In this document: one piece after another, positions 59,608 through 64,000 of the stretch
Position numbering within the stretch: the stretch's first letter is position 1
Layout of the letters: the number at the start of each line of letters is the position of its first letter
DNA from: Achromobacter sp. HZ34
Lineage (GTDB): Bacteria > Pseudomonadota > Gammaproteobacteria > Burkholderiales > Burkholderiaceae_B
Direction: 5' to 3'
DNA: 64,000 bases
Assembly: GCF_002209485.1 (NCBI RefSeq)
Contig: NZ_NJIX01000001.1
Span: forward strand, 1,116,001-1,180,000
Made by a program: the position numbers and the translations under genes
The notes under the pieces: generated by a model
What the model was told of the DNA's origin: nothing
Databases searched by the model: none
The model's input: the letters and a program-made list of their open reading frames with translations, nothing else

Positions 59608-61127
59608 GAGTTATCTCCGTCAGCGTTTGCGGCAGCCAGGGGAAAGCTCGATTCCCAGCCGCCGCCCAGTGCCTTGAACAAGCGCACGATGGCCAGGTCC
59701 ATCCCGGTATCGCTCCGTGCCAAGGCCTGCTGTGTGGCCAGCAGATCCTTCTGCAAGGCCAGCACGTTAAGAAAATCGGCCGCACCGGCGACATACTGCC
59801 GGCGCGCCTGCTCCAGCGCGGTCTGGTTCTGCGCCACCGCCGCGCCCAGTTTTTCGTGTTGGCGCTGCAAGGCGCCGTAGTCGCCCAAGGCATCCGCGAC
59901 TTCATGCCAGGCCCGCAGGACGACGCGTTGATAGTCGATCATGGCTTCCTGCTGGCGCGCCTGGCTCAAGGCCAGCTGGCCGCGCAACCGGCCGCCATCG
60001 AACAGCGGCACATGCAGCACCGGCCCGATGCCGAAGATGCGCGAACCCCAGTCGCCCAGGTCGTTGAACTGCAACGCCTGCAAACCGGCATCGCCGGACA
60101 GGGTGATGCGCGGATAGAAATCCGCCACCGCCACGCCGATGTTCGCGGTGGCCTGGTGCAAGCGCGCTTCGGCGGCGCGGATATCCGGCCGGCGCCGCGC
60201 CAGTTCGGCCGGCAGGCCGACCCGGGCCACCGCGGGCGGCGCGGGGATGGGCGCGGCGCTGCGCAACTCGCCCGCCAGCGCCGCGGGCGGCAAGGCCAGC
60301 AGCCGGCTCAAGGCGTTGACCAAGCGATCGGCGCGATTGTCCAGGTCCGGCAGGCGCGCTTCGATGGTGCTGACTTGCGCCGCCGCTTCCGCGACGTCCA
60401 CGCCGGTCGCCACGCCATCGTCATAGCGGCGCTGAGTCAGTGCCTGGCTGTGGCGCGCGATGTCCAGATTCTGCGCGACGATGGCCCGTTCCGCCTGGAC
60501 GCCACGCAAGGACATATAGGCCTGCGCGGTGTCCGCCAGGGCCGCCAGCAGGACGTCGCGTTGCAGCTCGGCGCTGGCCTGCGCGGCGGCACCTGCCACC
60601 TCGGCCTGGCGCCGCACGCGTCCCCACAAGTCGATTTCCCAGGCCGCGTCGAAGCCGCCCTGCCACAGGTCGTAATCGGCCTTGCCTGCACGACCGGAAG
60701 CATCGGACAAGCCATTGCTGCTTGCGCGGGCGTGGCGATAGGACGTGTCTGCGCCCACCTCGGGCAAGCGATTCGCGTCCGCCACCCGTAGCGCCGCGCG
60801 GGCCTGCGACAAACGGGCTGCCGCGGCCTGCACGTCAAGGTTCGCGCCCGCGACCCGGTTCAGCAGCGCATCGAGTGTCGGGTCATTGAACGCCCGCCAC
60901 CATTGGGCATCCGGCGCGGCATCGGAGATGGCGGTCCTGGCGGCGTCTGGCGCGGCGCCCCCGGCGGCGGTCCCGGCCGCGTCCCACCGCGCCGGCAGCG
61001 CCGCCTGCGGCGCCTGGAAATCCGGCCCGACCGCGCAGCCCGCCATTTGCGCCAGCAATACGCCTGTGACCACCCAGCGGATGGGATGCCGGGACGCGCG
61101 GCGTTTCATGCGTGTTCCGCACATCAT
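59604..61127 (-). CDS. Efflux outer-membrane lipoprotein, NodT/OprM family
   Basis: Outer-membrane channel of a tripartite pump, 507 residues. A lipoprotein signal ends in LLAQMAGC, and the mature Cys is followed by AVGPDF as in OprM-type proteins. Two repeats of the TolC fold are visible (SQARAALRVADANRLPEVGAD and ADFYPRITLSGDAGLQALQF regions). GGAGG lies six bases before ATGATG; the first ATG overlaps the HlyD stop. The C-terminus overlaps the small hypothetical gene. Confidence 0.95.
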   Translation of the reverse strand: MMCGTRMKRRASRHPIRWVVTGVLLAQMAGCAVGPDFQAPQAALPARWDAAGTAAGGAAPDAARTAISDAAPDAQWWRAFNDPTLDALLNRVAGANLDVQAAAARLSQARAALRVADANRLPEVGADTSYRHARASSNGLSDASGRAGKADYDLWQGGFDAAWEIDLWGRVRRQAEVAGAAAQASAELQRDVLLAALADTAQAYMSLRGVQAERAIVAQNLDIARHSQALTQRRYDDGVATGVDVAEAAAQVSTIEARLPDLDNRADRLVNALSRLLALPPAALAGELRSAAPIPAPPAVARVGLPAELARRRPDIRAAEARLHQATANIGVAVADFYPRITLSGDAGLQALQFNDLGDWGSRIFGIGPVLHVPLFDGGRLRGQLALSQARQQEAMIDYQRVVLRAWHEVADALGDYGALQRQHEKLGAAVAQNQTALEQARRQYVAGAADFLNVLALQKDLLATQQALARSDTGMDLAIVRLFKALGGGWESSFPLAAANADGDNS

Positions 61128-62170
61128 CGCGGACCTCCCTCTTCACCCGCATGCAGCGTGGCTTCCACCGACATGCCCACGCGCAATCGATCCAGCCCGG
61201 CTTGCCCCGGATCCAGCCGTATCTTCACCGGCAACCGCTGTACGACCTTGGTGAAGTTGCCCGTTGCATTGTCCGGGGCCAACGCCGCGAACGTGACACC
61301 GGTGGCCGGCGCCACGCTATCCACCGTGCCATGCAGCACATGATCGGGATAGGTATCCACGCGTATGTCGGCGCCCTGCCCGGCCCGCACGCTTTCCAGT
61401 TGCGTTTCCTGGAAATTGGCGACCACATAGGCCTGCTTCAGCGGCACGACCGCCAGCAGCGGTGTACCGGGCGTCACGTAGGCGCCTACACGTAATGAAC
61501 GCTGGCCAACCATGCCATCCACCGGTGCCTCGATGCGTGTCCACGACAGGCTCAGCCTGGCGCTTTCCAGGGCCGCATTGCTACGCTGCAGCGTCGCGTC
61601 CGCGTGCTGGCGCTGCGCCTGCAGCAGACTCACCTGTTGGCGCGCGGCCTGAAGGGCGGCCTCCTGGCGTTCGACCTCGGCCGCCGCGGTATCGATGCGC
61701 GCGCGCGCCTGCTGGGCGTTCTGCACGCTGCCCGCGCCGTGCCTGGCCAGATCCGTATAACGCTCATAGTCCGAGCGCGCGAACACGCGGGCGGCGCGGG
61801 CCGCGGACAAGGCGGCCTGGGCCTGCGCAATGACGGACTGCTGTTGCGCCAGCGCGGCGGCGGCACTGGCTACCGTCGCCTGCGCCACTGCCACATCGGC
61901 GCGGGCCGCATCCACTGCCGCCACATAGTCGCGATCATCGATACGCGCCAGCAGTTGGCCCGCGTGCACTTGGGCGTTGTCGTCGACCAGCAGTTCGCTT
62001 ATCTGTCCGGCGACGCGCGGCGCCAGCACCGTGTAGTCGGCGCCGATGTAGGCGTCGTTGGTGGTCTGGCCGCTGTGCGTTTCCATGCGATACGCGCCCA
62101 GCAGGCCGCAAAGCACCAACGGCGCGCCCAGCGCCAGGACGATCTTCAATTTCTTGTTGCTATGGGACAT
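61124..62170 (-). CDS. HlyD/EmrA-family membrane fusion protein
   Basis: Periplasmic adaptor of 348 residues. One N-terminal membrane helix (IVLALGAPLVLCGLLGAY), the lipoyl-like half-motif APRVAGQISELLVDDNAQVHAGQLLARIDDRDY, a long alpha-helical hairpin rich in Ala/Gln/Arg (about residues 85-205), and the second half IEAPVDGMVGQRSLRVGAYV. GAAGG ten bases before the ATG. Connects the DHA2 pump in the inner membrane to the NodT channel. Confidence 0.95.
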   Translation of the reverse strand: MSHSNKKLKIVLALGAPLVLCGLLGAYRMETHSGQTTNDAYIGADYTVLAPRVAGQISELLVDDNAQVHAGQLLARIDDRDYVAAVDAARADVAVAQATVASAAAALAQQQSVIAQAQAALSAARAARVFARSDYERYTDLARHGAGSVQNAQQARARIDTAAAEVERQEAALQAARQQVSLLQAQRQHADATLQRSNAALESARLSLSWTRIEAPVDGMVGQRSLRVGAYVTPGTPLLAVVPLKQAYVVANFQETQLESVRAGQGADIRVDTYPDHVLHGTVDSVAPATGVTFAALAPDNATGNFTKVVQRLPVKIRLDPGQAGLDRLRVGMSVEATLHAGEEGGPR

Positions 62171-62274
62171 ACCAGTAAAACCTTCGAATGAATCTTGATA
62201 AAAAATTCAGGCGCACAATCCTGTTCGACCCGGCGGCGGGGCCGCCATCGCTGCTCGGGGCAGCAAAACCGCAT

Positions 62275-63831
62275 TCAGCCTCTGGGCGGTTCGATCCGCG
62301 TCGGCACGAATGGAATCGCCAGGATGAACAACACTGCAATGACGGCCATGATGCGCAGCACGTCGGCTGAAGCCAGGATCGATGCCTGCGTGCGGATACG
62401 TTCATCCATGACCGCCAGCGCCGCATGGGCATCGACGTTCAAACGCATGGACACTTCACGCAGCGCCAACGTCCAGGCCTGCGGACGATTACCCATCTGG
62501 TCCACCAGCACATGGGAATGCAGGTGTTCGCGCCACGTATAAAGTCCTTCCGTGACGCCGGCCCCGAACACCCCCGCAAAGCCCTTGACCGTGTTGAACC
62601 AGGCCGAGGCGAACGGCCCCTCCGTTGGCGCCATGCCATGCGTGGACAACATCAGCAGCGGGATTACGGCCATCGGCTGGCCCAGCACCTGCAGGATCTG
62701 CAGCACGTAGAAGTTGTCGCGTATCCAGTCCCGCGTCATGAAGCTGCCGCCGACGCAGCTGAGGGCGATCAAACCCAATCCCGCTGCCAGCACCCAGCGG
62801 CAGTCGACCCGGCGGACGTTGCACAGCGCGGCCACCGCGGGCAGCGCGACCAGCTGGGGCAAGGCCACGATCAGTGCCAGCGGCGCTGCCTGCAGGGGGC
62901 GATAGCCCTGCACTTCAGCCAGGTAGGCAGACGGCACCGCGGCCCACGCCACCAGCACCAGCAGTACGCCGCCCACGGTCACCAGGGCGAATGTCAGATT
63001 GCGGCGCCCCAGGAACTGGATCTTGAAGAAAGGCAGCGGGTGGAACCATTCATTGATGACGAACAGGACCAGCAGGACGGCCGCGCCCGCGAACATCAGG
63101 ACGATGAACGGTGAGTCCAGCCATCCCAGGCGCGTGCCATGCTCCAGCGCGATGACCAGCATGGCCATGCCCGGCGCGCCCAGCAGCACGCCGCGCCAGT
63201 TGAATTGCCGCAGGCGTTCATAGCGGGGCGGATCCTGCGGCAGGCCCCACGCCACCAGGGCACCGGCCAGCAAGGCCATGGGGACGATGTGCCAGAACAG
63301 CCAGCGCCAGCCGACGTAGTCGCCCCAGAAGGCGGCCAGGGGCGCGCCCACGTTGGGGGCGAATGTGGCGGTCAAGGCGTAGGCGCCAAGGCCATAGAGC
63401 TTGATGTTGGCGGGCAGGAAGCGCAGCGCCACCGTCATCAGCATGGGCGGCAGGCAGCCGCCGGCAAGACCTTGCAGGCCGCGCAGCAGGTACAGCCAGC
63501 CGAGGCTGGGGGCGAAGGGCATGCACAGGCCAAGCACCGCGAACGCCAGCAAGGCCCCGAGGGTCAGGCGCCGCAGCGTGAAGGTGGCCGAGCACCAGGG
63601 CGCGTACATCGCGGCGATGACCTGCGTTGCGTGATAGAGGGTGGTGAGCCAGGTGCCGTCGTCATGGCTGATGCCGAAGATACCGCGCAGATCGGGCAAG
63701 GCGATCTCGGTGACATGATCGTTGACCTGGGCGCTGACCACCGCCAGCAGAACGCCGGCCAGACCGGCGGCGATGCGTCTGCCACCGTAGGCCGGTATGA
63801 CCGGTGTGGCCGGTATCGTCAGGGTGTTCAC
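62275..63831 (-). CDS. DHA2-family MFS multidrug transporter (EmrB/QacA type)
   Basis: A 518-residue, 14-helix drug:proton antiporter starting at GTG with AGGTGG eight bases upstream. Motifs: DLRGIFGISHDDGTWLTTLY in helix 1-2, LLRGLQGLAGGCLPPMLMTV in helix 4, and ALTATFAPNVGAPLAAFWGDYVGWRWLFW in helix 5 (region). First gene of the efflux operon; a 104-base gap precedes the HlyD gene. The helix-1 motif lacks the usual Asp of motif D1 but keeps N-D (VNDHVTEIALP). Drug profile unknown. Confidence 0.95.
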   Translation of the reverse strand: MNTLTIPATPVIPAYGGRRIAAGLAGVLLAVVSAQVNDHVTEIALPDLRGIFGISHDDGTWLTTLYHATQVIAAMYAPWCSATFTLRRLTLGALLAFAVLGLCMPFAPSLGWLYLLRGLQGLAGGCLPPMLMTVALRFLPANIKLYGLGAYALTATFAPNVGAPLAAFWGDYVGWRWLFWHIVPMALLAGALVAWGLPQDPPRYERLRQFNWRGVLLGAPGMAMLVIALEHGTRLGWLDSPFIVLMFAGAAVLLVLFVINEWFHPLPFFKIQFLGRRNLTFALVTVGGVLLVLVAWAAVPSAYLAEVQGYRPLQAAPLALIVALPQLVALPAVAALCNVRRVDCRWVLAAGLGLIALSCVGGSFMTRDWIRDNFYVLQILQVLGQPMAVIPLLMLSTHGMAPTEGPFASAWFNTVKGFAGVFGAGVTEGLYTWREHLHSHVLVDQMGNRPQAWTLALREVSMRLNVDAHAALAVMDERIRTQASILASADVLRIMAVIAVLFILAIPFVPTRIEPPRG

Positions 63832-63846
63832 TGCAAAGCCACCTAA

Positions 63847-63863
63847 ATGAGAGAAGCTCTCAT
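63847..63863. promoter_or_regulatory. Palindrome ATGAGAG-AAG-CTCTCAT upstream of the efflux operon
   Basis: Perfect 7-bp arms around a 3-base centre, 16 bases before the GTG of the DHA2 gene. Placed to act as a repressor operator; the cognate regulator is probably the gene entering at the window edge. Confidence 0.52.
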
Positions 63864-63935
63864 CTTAAGTAGCGATCATTCGTTTGAAAATTGATATGTT
63901 TGCAGCGCAGCAGTGCGTCAAACGCACGAATAGGC

Positions 63936-64000
63936 CTATTCAGACGCGCGGGCATCCGGCGCGCAGACTTCGCGCACGATCTTGCGCAGCCATCGATGCG
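63936..64000 (-). CDS. C-terminal end of an unidentified protein, possibly a LysR regulator (partial)
   Basis: The last 20 codons read HRWLRKIVREVCAPDARASE then TAG, in one open frame to the window edge. The WLR-x(2)-V pattern resembles LysR C-termini, and regulators often sit beside DHA2 efflux operons. Too short for certainty. Confidence 0.35.
   Translation of the reverse strand, partial: HRWLRKIVREVCAPDARASE

Overview
The window reads as a piece of a GC-rich betaproteobacterial chromosome, most like Alcaligenaceae (Bordetella/Achromobacter group). The reasons are three orphan Bug-type (TctC) solute receptors, many FCD-GntR, LysR and IclR regulators beside small catabolic operons, dense coding in short operons, and Shine-Dalgarno-led ATG/GTG/TTG starts. 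No rRNA, intact tRNA, phage, IS or CRISPR was seen. The genus is inferred from gene style, not from a marker gene.

Layout. 0-5 kb: the end of a branched-chain-type ABC transporter (LivH, a fused LivM-LivG, LivF) followed by a quinone oxidoreductase and an SDR. 5-11.3 kb: a minus-strand operon with SDR, fused E1 alpha/beta, E2, SDR and a GntR regulator, i.e. a 2-oxoacid/acetoin-type dehydrogenase system without its E3. 11.5-13.6 kb: GNAT, TehA-type transporter, small hypothetical. 13.8-17.1 kb: LysR divergent from old yellow enzyme, a shortened pirin and a YcaC-like hydrolase. 17.4-26.0 kb: a GntR gene flanked by two operons (MFS-RraA-CitE and TPP enzyme-M20 amidohydrolase-aldehyde dehydrogenase) that share one operator sequence. 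26.0-33.8 kb: deacetylase-MmgE/PrpD-hydratase-LysR, then Bug-SDR-amidase; the two promoters share a LysR-type site and -35/-10 boxes at identical spacing. 33.8-39.7 kb: amidohydrolase with an SsuABC-type importer, IclR and a second Bug receptor. 39.8-40.7 kb: decayed remnants of a transporter and an autotransporter. 40.9-47.4 kb: isochorismatase, secreted hypothetical, amidase-Bug / GntR-amidase cluster. 47.5-56.9 kb: mostly housekeeping and signalling genes (TPR protein, ParD-like plus methionine aminopeptidase, NCS2 permease, PhzF, diguanylate cyclase, cyclohexadienyl-dehydratase-like protein, thioesterase, MocR). 56.9-64 kb: old yellow enzyme divergent from LysR, and a DHA2-HlyD-NodT multidrug efflux operon.

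How the genes fit together. From 16.5 to 47.4 kb the recurring theme is hydrolysis of C-N bonds (M20 carbamoylase-like, PuuE-like deacetylase, cytosine-deaminase-like amidohydrolase, three amidase-signature enzymes, two isochorismatase-fold hydrolases), paired with carboxylate receptors, SDRs, a TPP enzyme and an aldehyde dehydrogenase. I infer an accessory region for assimilating amide, ureide or cyclic-imide compounds; substrates are not identifiable from sequence alone. The strongest new observations are cis-regulatory: a TGGTC-N-GGCCA operator repeated four times around the GntR gene, and a GGTG-N9-CACC / N25 / TTGAC / N17-18 / AAAGAT promoter module repeated in front of two operons around a LysR gene.
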